Under the pieces are notes generated by a model. It saw nothing but the letters and a program-made list of their open reading frames with translations, was not told the origin of the DNA and did not search any database. 64,000 nucleotides of DNA from Siphonodentalium dalli (taxonomy: Eukaryota; Mollusca; Scaphopoda; Gadilida; Siphonodentaliidae), in assembly GCA_032622095.1 (NCBI GenBank), contig CP136066.1, forward strand, positions 132,959,917 through 133,023,916. The letters run 5' to 3'. Positions 43,708-54,368 of the stretch are shown in pieces (within the stretch, counting starts at the first letter, position 1; the number at the start of each line of letters is the position of its first letter). A program made the position numbers and the translations under genes.

Positions 43708-44738
43708 GAGTACTCTCTCCTGCCAAATAAACGTGACGTCACGTTTATTTATTTAAAGAAAAATACGACAGCATCACGATTATTAGGCGCCATCACGATT
43801 ATTTAAAGTTCTTGCAAAGTCGCGGAATTTTCAGTCAAAAAGTTAGAAAAAACGTGCAGCTCACTAAAAAAAATAGAAGTGCACTTGACAAGTTGACAGG
43901 AATGTGGGAGAATCTCATTCCTAACAGGATTTAGGCCTCTAGATCATGATGTCCGTGTATAAACAGACGGATTATCGCAGTTAATTACAACTCATCAAAG
44001 CTTATAATCACACAGTGACAACTAATTATCGTTGGGACGGAACCGACTTCTACTATCAAAACGGGACTTAATGCTAAAATCACATCACCAGGCTTATATT
44101 ATAAAATAATCAGTGAAACTAATCTGAGTGACAACTGATGAACTAATTTAACTTGACGTGGCCGACTTCTCCAAACAATACTGTTATCGTGACCCAATTA
44201 TGCGCTATCATGAAGACACAGAAGCTGTGAGTCGTGTGCACACATGCGTGACTGGTTTTGGCTATAAATGGAAAGTTACGACACCGCAGTAGCTTCTGTG
44301 TGTACACAGGAACATGTATTTAAATCTATGCAATAAAGCAATACAATAACATGTCCGTGTATTCAAAGCACAGTTTAATTATGAATGCGATGACTTGGCA
44401 ACAGTTCCACATTATTAACCACAACTTACGTTGCTTCCACCCAACCTGGCTACAATCACCACAGTACTTTACCTTACTCAGACTGGTACTGTTACCAAAT
44501 TACTTACTGTCATTATTAAAGGAGCCAATGAGAACAACTTGCATGCATGGGAACTTGCCCAACAATGCCAAATTAATTAAGGCCTACATTCTGCTTCATT
44601 TATAGTAGAAATATGGTAAAATGCCATCATTGTGCGCCATCACTATTATTTGGCACCATCACTATTATTAATAACACCCGAAAATGTGCACCATCACTAT
44701 TATTTGGCCATCACTATTATTAGGCAGGGGAGAGTATG
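43708..44738. mobile_element. ~1-kb TIR element with CATCACTATTATT repeats
   Basis: Left end GTACTCTCTCCTGCCAAATA and right end, inverted, ATACTCTCCCCTGCCTAATA are imperfect TIRs. Next to each lie short repeats CATCACGATTATT (43773, 43791) or CATCACTATTATT (44638, 44655, 44694, 44713). Just inside the left end is a 26-base perfect palindrome centred on TGACGTCA (43725-43750). The frame at 44351-44605 is inside and unsupported. Non-autonomous, superfamily unknown. Confidence 0.6.
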
Positions 44739-45310
44739 TTTCTTGCAATAATGCTATGATGGGAGTGATTTTTTCTCTGACGAGTACTGCTTGCATACTT
44801 ATTGTCCGAGTATGAATACAGCTGTGGATCCCCTGTGTGTCCACCCGACCATCCGCTATGCGCAGAGATTGGGGTCAAACTAAACATGACATGTCAAAAT
44901 ACTATTGAAATTCCATTCTATGGCACCAAACCCCATACATGATTATTGGGCTGTACGGCATTTTGATTAATCGTCAACACTGTCTTACACCGGCCAAATT
45001 ATTTTCTTCTCTGTATATCGGCAGTTCAATTGCGACAGGTCATGTATTTTTGACTGATAACCAATCAAAACATTCTCACACACAGAGGTGGACTGGCCGA
45101 TCGGGAGACCGGGAAAATTCCTGATTGGCCGGAGGCCGTGGGGGGAGGGGGGGGTTGGTATATGTGGCCGCCACATGTGTTGTTTAACCAGCCAAATTGG
45201 CTAATCGTAATTTTTTTCATTAAATGAACTTGTCAGCATCATATAACACCACGTAAAGACCCCGTTAATCTCGTGATTTTAACGGTAACTTGCAGGTAAA
45301 AATATCTTAA
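44739..45310. other. Non-coding stretch
   Basis: Holds a G-rich run (GGGGGGAGGGGGGG) at 45140. The frames on both strands at 44939-45176 are shadows of each other and unsupported. Confidence 0.45.
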
Positions 45311-45334
45311 TGGTCTCATACCGGGAATATATAG

Positions 45335-45490
45335 AACCATGGTATTTCCCAAGGTGGACACCCCCCCCCCCCCCCCGAACAGATTCTGATTTAGAGGGGG
45401 GTGCAGTTGGAATTTCCCAAGGTGGACACCCCCTGAACAGATTCCGATTTAAGGGGGGTACGGATGGGCCGGTATTATATTCATATCTCG
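45335..45490 (+). repeat. TTTCCCAAGGTGGACACCCC repeat, tandem pair
   Basis: Two copies of ATTTCCCAAGGTGGACACCC at 45352 and 45410, the first followed by a C17 run, each followed by GAACAGATTC(T/C)GATTTA. Related single copies with GGGTGCAGTTGGAA lie at 61832-61870 and 62890-62960. Confidence 0.7.
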
Positions 45491-47251
45491 GGCCAGTTTT
45501 TAGTTTTTAGGCCCAGTCCGCCTCTGCTCACACAAATACTTTATCTATGTTTGAACACAATGGATATGTTGTGAACTTGTGATTATGTGCCAATCGTATC
45601 ATATCTACCAAATATTGCACTGGACATTTAGTCCTAACATTGGGCTGGATTAATGATGTGATGTGCTCACTGAGATCTTTATTTATCCTGGCACTCCATG
45701 TTTACTTTTATGGCATGGTCCATACATGTGGGTGGCAGGATGATTCAAATTTTACTTCATGTAGGCTATGGTATTTACAATTAGGTGCTGTGCATATATT
45801 ATCCTGCGTCTAGCGCATGTGTGGGGCATTCTACCGTTAGTACCTGGTGTGGGAGGGGTCTTTTATGGGATTAGCAGCTGTTGTTTATAAATTATGTATA
45901 TAAATGCATGAGTCTAAGTCTTACTTTTAAATTGAACATGACTTTAAAATTTCATATATATCATTGAACTGTCGTCCAACATACAGGTAACTTTATATGA
46001 CAAACAGACCAAGACTGCCCAGTCTTTTTCAATTCCTAACCAATTCCAACGACGACATGAAAATGAAAGCGAAAGTACGATGTGCGCACAGTACTGGATT
46101 CAATGGAATGTTCCATCACAATATAACAGTCAGGGACATTCTGATAAACACATTTACGGTTTCCTGTTCGTTCTACGACAATAATAAAAAGCCTGACATT
46201 TTATGTCTTAATATGGTTTATCTAACAACCTATCTGTGGTTGTCATTGTAAAACACCCAAGTTATCTGAATATACACGATTTTAGAAAAAGAACTATGTT
46301 TTTGCACAAACAGTACTAGTACTGTGCACGATATACCATGATATCGCGGTGATAATTTCAAACTATCGCGATATTTTAAATACTGTACAGCCGTGACATG
46401 GTATGGAGGAATAGCTCACTGAATGTTATATAAAATGTTACACCTCTGCCTGTATCACATTAAAACCTCATACACATGCTCAGTTGTGATATCATCGGCC
46501 GCAAAATAGACTGCGCATGCTCCAGAAGTTAGGAGCTTGTTGCATCCAACTATTTGGAAGTCTCTCCATATGACCATTAAGGGCTCGATTTAACTGGATT
46601 CGCATTACAATATGCGATGCTATTTCCAATTTCTGCTAACCAATTTACAATGAAAAGTCATGTATTGGCAGGGAAAGCTTTTGAAAATCTACCCAGTGCT
46701 ACAAAATGCTAAAAAAAATAAAAACATTAACTCGACCCCTGCCGATACTTTGTCGGGATCGCACACGAAAATAACTTTAACGTTGTTTACCCCCAATATT
46801 ATATCATATGAGTGATGATACTTACCTGTAACTATAGGCTGTCAACATGCATAAATATAATGATAAATTTCATAAATTTATAATGACAAACAGCTGTGAA
46901 AAATAGCATAATTCCAAAATGTTGAAATGGGCAGATCCTTGATGTGATCATGTCTATGAAAATACTTTGATAATCCTGTGTTGAATTTTGATCGTTCTAC
47001 TTATAGTAGGTGTTGTCTAAGGCTAAGGGCCGTCGACTGTGAAATACCCTTGTCATTTCAACACTAGTGACACTATCGAATCATTTCAACACTAGAATAA
47101 TCGATAATGCTAAACATAAACTTAACTAGCCATGGCCAATTTGGCCACATAATGTCCCTTATAAAGATTTATATGATTTACCTGATAAATAATGTACTAT
47201 GTTCTAAATTTAACTTTTATTAAAAATAACATTTTATGCATTTCTTTTCAG
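45491..47251. other. Non-coding stretch; weak frame at 45997-46251
   Basis: The 84-codon plus frame at 45997-46251 follows a CAG|GTAACT donor-like site and has no splice acceptor of its own, so I do not call it. The stretch ends with the acceptor at 47251. Confidence 0.4.
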
Positions 47252-47357
47252 AGTTGGCATTGGAACTTTTAGTACCAGAATGTGTGTAGGATACAGAGGA
47301 CATAAATATTGTACCATGGTCTACAAGTGTGACTCGTCCTGTGGGACTTTCATTTAA
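47252..47357 (+). CDS. Candidate 3'-terminal exon (Cys-rich end)
   Basis: A strong acceptor (TATGCATTTCTTTTCAG) ends at 47251. One frame stays open for 34 codons to TAA at 47355-47357: VGIGTFSTRMCVGYRGHKYC, then TMVYKCDSSCGTFI. Four cysteines in the last 25 residues could form disulphides in a secreted protein. Another frame (LALELLVPECV then TAG) is shorter. Candidate poly(A) signals AATAAA occur downstream at about 47709, 47741 and 47771. No upstream exon or family is identified, so this may equally be the last exon of a non-coding RNA. The donor-bounded segment at 41194-41280 is the nearest plus-strand partner. Confidence 0.35.
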
Positions 47358-48148
47358 GCTGTCAGTGAAGTGGGCACAGCTAGCTCGGGAAGACAGGAAT
47401 AGACACTGCTAATGGAAGAATGGCTATTATGCGTTGGATGTACACTGCTTTGGAAGAATAGCTATGATGACTCATCATGAATCATCTTATGCCATCAACA
47501 TAATTTTTCAATTTATCTGTGAGCGTATCACTGTATCTGTAAATTTATAAACAACACTGTATATTCTGCAAAGTGGAATTATACTTTTATACTGTTCTAC
47601 TGATACATCTATGCGCTCATAGATCAATTGAAAAGCAATGTTGATGGCTTATAATTACAACGAAAACAAAACTTTATTTTCAACGATCTACTAATAATTC
47701 ATCTCAGAAAATAAATTCACAATGACGAAATATTCAGGAAATAAATACACCTCAACTTCAATTCTCTTCAATAAACTATCCATGATCAAGAAAATACTTC
47801 TTGTTGGCCTAAAAATGTCTTAATAATTATCATCACAGACAGTCGAATCTGAAGTGATGCCCCCCCCCCCCCCCCCCCCCCCCCCGACTGGTTAGCAATC
47901 TCCAGCTATATTTATCACTCCTTATGTAATCAAATACCTTGGTTTCATTTAATGTTCTTGTGACCGGTACCATACATCATTATCATTGGTATGAAGTAGT
48001 GATGTGCTGTTTTACAGTTACTCTGGTTTTTTTTTTCGGTTTCAAAACCAAACCACAACTGATTACTGATATATTCTATAAAACCTATTCTTCCGGTTTC
48101 AATTGTCTGACCCCTCTCATCGCTTTTCCAAAACATGTAGTTAACGTA
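47358..48148. other. Putative 3' UTR, then AT-rich DNA with a C25 run
   Basis: AATAAA-like hexamers occur at 47709, 47741 and 47771. A run of about 25 C at 47861-47885 is one of the longest homopolymers in the window. Confidence 0.45.
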
Positions 48149-48152
48149 TTAA

Positions 48153-48545
48153 AGATGTATAATCAGATTAAACGTCTCTAAATTACTATTTCTTTGGTAA
48201 AAATATTTGATTGAGTCGAGGAACCCACCCATCAAAACATCAAAAAAGTTATTAGATATCGATTTAAAAATAATTTTGTTTTCATCACCAGTACTTTTTG
48301 GTTGCCTGGTAAAAAGTGAACGTTTGCCGAAAAAGCCGACTGACATGTACTCTCGATACCAAATTGTGTTGAACAAAATGTTGATACACAACGCGTTTTG
48401 GGTAATTTTATACTATATAGTTGACAGTGCCTAGCATTATTTTTTTTATAATTAATCGATTCTGATAACTAAAGCGGCCATTGATGAAATTTTGTTGTTG
48501 TTACAATCGGATGATTTGTGGACCATCAAATTGGATTGAGTTTCT
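48153..48545. mobile_element. Kolobok-like TTAA MITE, family K, copy 1
   Basis: Flanked by TTAA at 48149-48152 and 48546-48549. Shares with copy 2 (58732-59211) a left subterminal AATTACTATTTC, AAAAATATTTGATT(C)GAGTCGAGGAA, CACCCATCAAA and TTAGATATCGATTT, and a right end with TTGTTGTTG and ATTGAGT..CTTTAA. Its termini have drifted from the AGGTACTCAATCCGA of copy 2. Frames on both strands at 48149-48434 are shadows. Confidence 0.65.
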
Positions 48546-48549
48546 TTAA

Positions 48550-48850
48550 GTAAAACCATAATCAAATCCAAAACCTGGCTTTTCTACAAAACCAGACTAC
48601 CGAAATTGAAATTTAAAAAATGCACATTACTAGTATGAAGCAGAATTTTTTTTATTGGGGTACTAATTTGGTGATACCTTTTATTTATTCCCAATAAAAT
48701 TATTCATTGATCAGTCTGATTAATTTGTTTTCGCAGTAATTATACATTGTTATGGACTTTTTCTGAAAAACGTGGCACGAATTTTGAGTATTCAGTCAAT
48801 CATTACACAATCATGAACTTGTCTGAAATGATAGGACAGATGTATAGTTC
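48550..48850. other. AT-rich spacer
   Basis: Nothing recognised. Confidence 0.45.
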
Positions 48851-48869
48851 AGTTTCCTTAAAGATACGG

Positions 48870-49200
48870 GCGGCGTTGGCGGTGGGTATGCTGTTAAATA
48901 TTCACCTCCATCAAAAACCGCCATAAACAGAAGGAATAGTAAGGTATACAGACTTTGTTCTTATGCCAATCATAAATATGGCATAAACAGTATGTTATTG
49001 TCAATGGTTTCCCCTTTGTTATGTAAACAAAAGCAAAAAAAGTTACGTTTCGTGCTTTGTGTTTAAATCCGGATATTGTAAACATAAAGAGCGTTATTTG
49101 TTACTGTTTCCTGATATGGAAATAATAAAGAGCGTTTATATCATTTGTGTGTGATTAACCAATAGAATTGCGCTGTGTTATGTAAACAGAAGCACAACTT
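48870..49200 (+). repeat. Dispersed repeat R1, copy 1
   Basis: CCATAAACAGAAGGAATAGTA, TTTGTTCTTATGCCAATCAT and GTTATGTAAACAAAAGC match 53640-53870 in order, and partly 55065-55170. The repeat contains TTTGTTTACATAACACA-type inverted strings in the other copies. Confidence 0.65.
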
Positions 49201-50130
49201 CTGTAACACGAGCAGGCTCTTGTTTACGTACACAATCATACGTCTTGATGACAATATACTATTTACGCGCTGATTATGTTCGGCATATGAGCGGAACTGT
49301 ATATATTTTGGTGTTCCTTCTGTTGATGGCGATTTGAATAAATATAAATATTTCTGCAACGAACGCCGCCCGTGCATTTAAGGAACAGAAACACATAATA
49401 TAATTGTCAACTACTTTGTCAAATGTTTCTAGCATTGAGTTATTGAGTAGTTTTTTTTTTTTCACTGCGATTCCGCCGGAATTTTCGTTCTGCGCTTTCT
49501 CAAATTCTGTGACGTCATGCCGGAAGTTAGACTCGCCCATTGTTTTTCAAGTATCACTACACGAGTTGACTCATCCACGGCAACATATATAGTACAATGA
49601 TTGATCAGATCATGCCCTAGCCTCTTAACCAATCAAATGCATACATTTTAAATTCAATCGAATCGAGAGTAGTTGTAATTATTTAAGAAATGACTTGAAT
49701 GTCGATTGGGTCATTGGGTTTTTGATCGCTAGAGTAATTAAACAAAGAGATTCACACAAACTTTGTTTAATTAGTCTGCCAGTCAAAACAAATGAGCCCA
49801 ATCGATATTCAAGTCATTCCTTATAATCATATACCATTTCATTGTAATAAAACATTATATAACAGACATCTTTTCAAAACTACCAAACCAGTTGTAAGTA
49901 ACATATTGTTCAAATTCCAATTGTCTCCCAATGACAAAAATCAGCGAGCAAGGGCAAATGATTGACTGGAAATGATGTAGGTGGTTCATAGCTTTTTATG
50001 AAGTGTCAACTTCAGTTATTAGTTTATGAACCGTGTAAACGGTATGACAAAATGATTCAGACATGCAGGTTCACATTGTGTGAAAATAAAGGGTGTGTGA
50101 TTTTATAAACATACATAATCATTGATATTT
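49201..50130. other. Non-coding stretch with an inverted pair
   Basis: AATGACTTGAATGTCGATTGG (49688) and CCAATCGATATTCAAGTCATT (49799) are inverted across about 110 bp, with AACAAAG / CTTTGTTTAATTA between, so a hairpin MITE of about 140 bp is likely at 49665-49825. Confidence 0.55.
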
Positions 50131-50134
50131 TATA

Positions 50135-50225
50135 CAGCCCTATAATTGGCTAAATCATTCAGCAAACTTGACCATGGCAAAGGGTTGCCGAAGCCAAAAA
50201 TCTGAATTAAGCTCTTTTCACATTG
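50135..50225. mobile_element. Hairpin MITE, related to 40861-40970
   Basis: CAGCCCTATAATTGGCTAA ... ATCTGAATTAAGCTCTTTT with GGCAAAGGGTTGCCG in the middle, matching the other copy with losses at both ends. Confidence 0.6.
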
Positions 50226-51145
50226 CGAAATCAAATGGCCTGATCTGCACCTAAAAAAATTGCGTGCCGGAACTGCTACTCTGCGTGCTAAATATAGAAT
50301 TTTGTTGTTGACGACATCATTTTTCAAGTACCAATGATTTTAAATGTTCAGGCTTATAAACTGTGTCAATATATAGCATTAATCAAGAGTAGGGGGTTCC
50401 CAATTTCAATATGTATCCAATAATTGTTTTGTATAACACAATATATATCTTGGGGTGGGTCCTGCTTCTTGCTAGGAAAAAAATTAACTGAAATAGATAA
50501 AAGATTTTCCACCAGTGTGTATATTGAAAGATAAACATATTTCCTGTATTATTGTAAATATGATGTTCATCATTGTATCGTTGGGGCCTTGAATTACATA
50601 ACGATATAACGTAAAACTAAGTAATTGAACATAACATGCTAATTATTACAAAATAAGCATTCATCTTTGATGTGATACCATTTTATTTCGGGATTACTGT
50701 TTCTGCCACATGGGCTTGTAATGTGCTCCACTGCCCACCCCCTCTATAGTGCATCGCTGCTTTTATAGACCATCCCTAGAATTTAGGATGACAACATTAC
50801 AGAACTTTATGACTGATTTTATTCATGACTGCATGAATTTTATGGATAGATTTGGCATCGTCCATATGAAAATATAATTTATATTACTTTGGCCATTTCT
50901 CAGCAAATTTATATTCGTTTTGACTTGTAGGTATAGTTTATATCTCATATTGCATGGTCAAGTGTAGTCCAAGTTTCCTTTGACGTATGCAAGCAAGGGA
51001 AATTGTTTTGGATAATGCTGGTTTATGTTAAAGTCCTGTGTATATGTCATTCTATATCAGGGTTTATCCCTAAGCCTACACTGCAATCGATACAATCTGG
51101 TTCCACTTTCAATGTCCGGTTCAATGTTTTGTAACCAAAAAAAAT
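50226..51145. other. AT-rich non-coding stretch
   Basis: No supported features. Confidence 0.45.
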
Positions 51146-51149
51146 TTAA

Positions 51150-51473
51150 AGACGTATTATGGACTTGTTTGGTGTGTGAAATTGATAAGCTAGTACTCAA
51201 GCGCTATCCAAACCTGGGAATGTAGCATTCTTGCTGAACATTTCATAGAAATTGAATGTACCACTCCATAGCAAACATTGTCTGAACTACGCTCATTTGT
51301 TAATATTTACATCTCAATCTGGATTTCGCCATCGAGAGTCATTGCATTTAATTAATATATAAGAATGACTGTTTGTGTTGTCAATTTGGATTTATATTCA
51401 TAAAAAATAACTACTTTGAGCAAGATTATTCTCAATTTCTTTTGATCACCCAACCGGAGTGTTTCACATCACT
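51150..51473 (+). mobile_element. TTAA-type MITE, family Z, complete copy
   Basis: 324 bp between TTAA at 51146-51149 and 51474-51477. Begins AGACGTATTATGG and ends GTTTCACATCACT. TIRs are minimal (AG..CT), so superfamily is uncertain among TTAA-users (Kolobok, piggyBac). The same right end occurs at 28149, 34212 and, inverted, 52532. Confidence 0.75.
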
Positions 51474-51477
51474 TTAA

Positions 51478-51800
51478 GTGATAAATGAGTTGGTGTTCTA
51501 TTGATTACTAGTTATAAGAGTGTTGGTATCAATACATGTATCATAGTTATATATTTGTTGAGTTACGTGCACGCTATCAAAAATGCCCTGCATACGGTAC
51601 ACAATCAGCACACACTTACCGAGTTATTTATTGTGAATCCTGCATGTTAATGGGATAATCAGAGTTCATATTTAGATTTAAATGATATTTCTATGAATTA
51701 AACACATGACATGAGCTATTAAATCATATATCATTGAATGCGAGACAATAATTTTTCACCGTATCCTGAATTTCTGATGCACCCAGTAAAACTGCAAAAG
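51478..51800. other. AT-rich spacer
   Basis: Nothing recognised. Confidence 0.45.
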
Positions 51801-51802
51801 CT

Positions 51803-52405
51803 TAATTATACCCCCACTTTCGAAGAAAATGGGGGTATACTGGATTGACTGCGTCTGTCCGTCCGTCCGTCACGCTTTCTCCGTTCGTCTGTCCGTCCGT
51901 CCATCCGACCTCATAACTCGAACAACTATGAACCGATTTCAATATGTTTTTGTATGCAATCTCCTTAGGACAGTCTCTCCGCATGATGCTAATTGCGGTT
52001 CGGTCCGCTTTTCTTTTTCAAGTTACACCTCTTTTTCGACTTATAAAATTCTGTCCGACTTAATAACTTTAACAAATATGAACCGATTTCAATAATTTTT
52101 GGTATACATGCTTCTCACAATACCCTCTCTACATGATGCGGCTAGGGATTGGCTCAGACTTTTTTTCGTAATATTACACCTCATTTTCGACTTATTTTGA
52201 CTTAGAAAATTCTGTCTGACTGAATAACTTTAACAAATATGAACCGATTTGAATAATTTTTTCTGTACAAGCTTCTTGTGACACCATATTGATTAGTCCG
52301 AATTTTTCTTCAAAGTTAAAAATCTTTTCGGTTGAGTTTACGGATAATGCGGGTTGAATTTGCCACGGTGGGGGTATGCTAGCACTCGAGTGCACACCTC
52401 TTGTT
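51803..52405 (+). mobile_element. Tandem-core element with (GTCC)n
   Basis: Begins ATACCCCCACTTTCGAAGAA with AATGGGGGTAT (short inverted CCCCCA/TGGGGG). A TGTCCGTCCGTCCG microsatellite follows at 51850-51905. Three cores are marked by AACTATGAACCGATTTCAAT or AAATATGAACCGATTT at about 51925, 52075 and 52235, period about 152-160. The right end is GTGGGGGTATGCTAGC ... CACACCTCTTG then TTAA. Terminal ACCTCTTGTT is shared with 19082-19092 and 53165-53175, linking it to the pearl-like group. Frames at 51802-52095 and 52192-52473 are shadows. Confidence 0.8.
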
Positions 52406-52531
52406 AATTCTACATCTATTGCCAAATTGTTTTGTATTCCGATCAATGTTGTGCTCATGTCTTGAAAAAACATTCTAACCGAATAACAAAAAATCGAATT
52501 TAGTAACTTATTTTATCATCTTTATGCTTAA

Positions 52532-52605
52532 AGTGATGTGAAACACTCCGGTAGGGTGATCAAATACTAGTAAATGGAGAATAATCTCGTTCAAAGTAGT
52601 AATTA
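52532..52605 (-). mobile_element. Family Z MITE, truncated inverted copy
   Basis: TTAA at 52528-52531, then AGTGATGTGAAACACTCCGG and GGGTGATCAAATA, the inverse of the family Z right end. The rest of the element is missing: the next element begins at about 52610. Confidence 0.7.
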
Positions 52606-52609
52606 TCCC

Positions 52610-53182
52610 ATGCCAAATTGAACATTTGCGGGGGATATAGGAATGGGTTCCATCCGTCGGATTTTTGGTATATGAGTTCACCTGACCATTACCTAGAATG
52701 CGTTTGCAAGCCAGGTCCAGCCAGATATTTTTACCAGAGTTATTGGACTTTGTTTATTATTTTGTCGAATTTACCAAATAGACGACGTCACAGGGCTCAT
52801 TTCCACAAATCTCAACGGATTTTAAAGATCTTTGGTATTTGAGTTCACCTGACCATTACCTAGAATGAGTTCGCAAGCCAGGTCCAGTCGGACATTTTCA
52901 GCAGAGTTATTGCACTTTGTTTATTTTGTGTGTGCAAATGGACGACGTCACAGGACTCATTTCCACAAATGCCAACGGATTTCAAAGATTTTTGGTATAT
53001 GATTTCACATGACCAGTATCTAGAACGAGTTTGCAAACCAGGTCCGGCCGGATATTTTCAGCAGAGTTATTGGACTTTGTTTATTATTTTTAGTGCAAAT
53101 GGATGTCACATGGCTAATTTCCACAAATGTCAGTCCTAAAATGAGTTCGCAAGGCAGGCTTTTTGACAAAATTCCACCTCTT
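52610..53182 (+). repeat. Tandem-core element with ~161-166-bp units
   Basis: GCCAGGTCCAG / CCAGGTCCGG landmarks occur at about 52710, 52876 and 53037. Units share TTTTGGTATATGAGTTCACC, GACCATTACCTAGAATG, TTATTGGACTTTGTTTATT and GACGACGTCACAGG. The right end (CCACCTCTTGTTGAG) matches the ends at 52395 and 19082. No microsatellite is left at its start, so the 5' end may be truncated. Frames at 52618-53139 are shadows. Confidence 0.8.
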
Positions 53183-53630
53183 GTTGAGAATGCACTTCCT
53201 CCAACTATTCCAAATTAAATCAAAGTTTTGCCAATTTACTATTTTTGGTGAGATTTAAAAGTGAGTAATATAAAACCATAAAAATTATTAAATGCCCTCT
53301 GAAAATGTTTGGTCAACCTATTGTTCATCAAAAATTATCTTAGGCAGATGCATGTTGATAATTTTTGGCAGTTATTAATAATAAAGTTCCAAAAGTGGCA
53401 AAAACAAAGTGGGTTTGCTGTATTTGATTAAAATTTAGAGGTGAAATCTCTAAAAACTTTTAAGCTATTATAAAAGGTGGTATAAAAGGAGTGTTCAGAT
53501 GTGTCCGTTGCCTCAGTCTGTAATCTGTACATGTATGTTGCTTTGACACGATCCTTTGTCTGCATTAAGCCGTTCACACAAGCGCTTACTTTGCATTATA
53601 ACTCAGAGCTTCTGATTAAAGGCATGCATG
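53183..53630. other. Spacer
   Basis: Nothing recognised. Confidence 0.4.
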
Positions 53631-53635
53631 GCCTT

Positions 53636-53930
53636 CATGGTGGGTATTGTTGTTAAAATAGTCACATCCGATAAAACCACCATAAACAGAAAGAATATTA
53701 AAATATTGACATATTTTGTTCTTATACCAATCATAAATATCACGTAAATAGAATGTTATCGTCAAGTTCATACACTTTTTTTTTGTAAACAAAAGCCAAA
53801 AATGTTACCGAACCTAGTTTTTGTTTACATAACACAGCTTACAAACTTGACAGTACATGTAACATACTATTTATGTCAGTTCTAACAGATGTGACTACCC
53901 TCCGCAAAGGACATCCATGCCGTAATAATA
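53636..53930 (+). repeat. Dispersed repeat R1, copy 2, with hairpin
   Basis: Matches 48870-49200. Its inner part forms an inverted pair: GTCAAGTTCATACAC ... GTAAACAAAAGCC against GTTTTTGTTTACATAAC ... ACAAACTTGAC (53762-53851). A third partial copy is at 55065-55170. Confidence 0.65.
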
Positions 53931-54270
53931 TTATTGCAGCTAATAAGTTTGATAGTCACTTTTGGAAAAATTCCATATCAATATATCTGTAATAAATTAA
54001 TTGTAAGATAATGTCAAATCCAAACATCTGACACTTTATTGACATAAATAGAAGTTGATTTCCCTTCGCTTCGAATACAGGCGCCATGTTTATCGATTGA
54101 AAACAAGAAACGTTGTGACTCGTGCCATATATGTATGCGTTATGGTTTGTTGCATTGAAAATAGAATCTGTTGTTTGTGTTAACAGAGGCATTACATCTG
54201 TCTGAACACCTTGGTATTATTCTCTATTTATCCAATTTCAACACAACGTTCTCTTCTGAATGCTACTTTA
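53931..54270. other. AT-rich spacer
   Basis: Unsupported frames only. Confidence 0.4.
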
Positions 54271-54368
54271 GAGTTTCTTCATTCAGTAGTTATTTTTTTC
54301 AAATCCTGTTGCTTATCAAACAACATATTAAATCAGGAAGAAAAAAACACGGAATGAAGAAACTCTAA
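54262..54368. repeat. Hairpin MITE-like unit
   Basis: TTTAGAGTTTCTTCATTCAG (54269-54288) and GGAATGAAGAAACTCTAAAG are inverted across about 60 bp. A second copy is at 55181-55282 (TTTAGAGTTTCTTCATTCAG ... AATGAATGAAGAAATTATAAAG). Confidence 0.75.

Noticed and set aside
45997-46251. 84-codon frame (MTNRPRLPSLFQFL...)
   Set aside because: It begins just after a donor-like CAG|GTAACT, the wrong polarity for an exon start, and has no acceptor.
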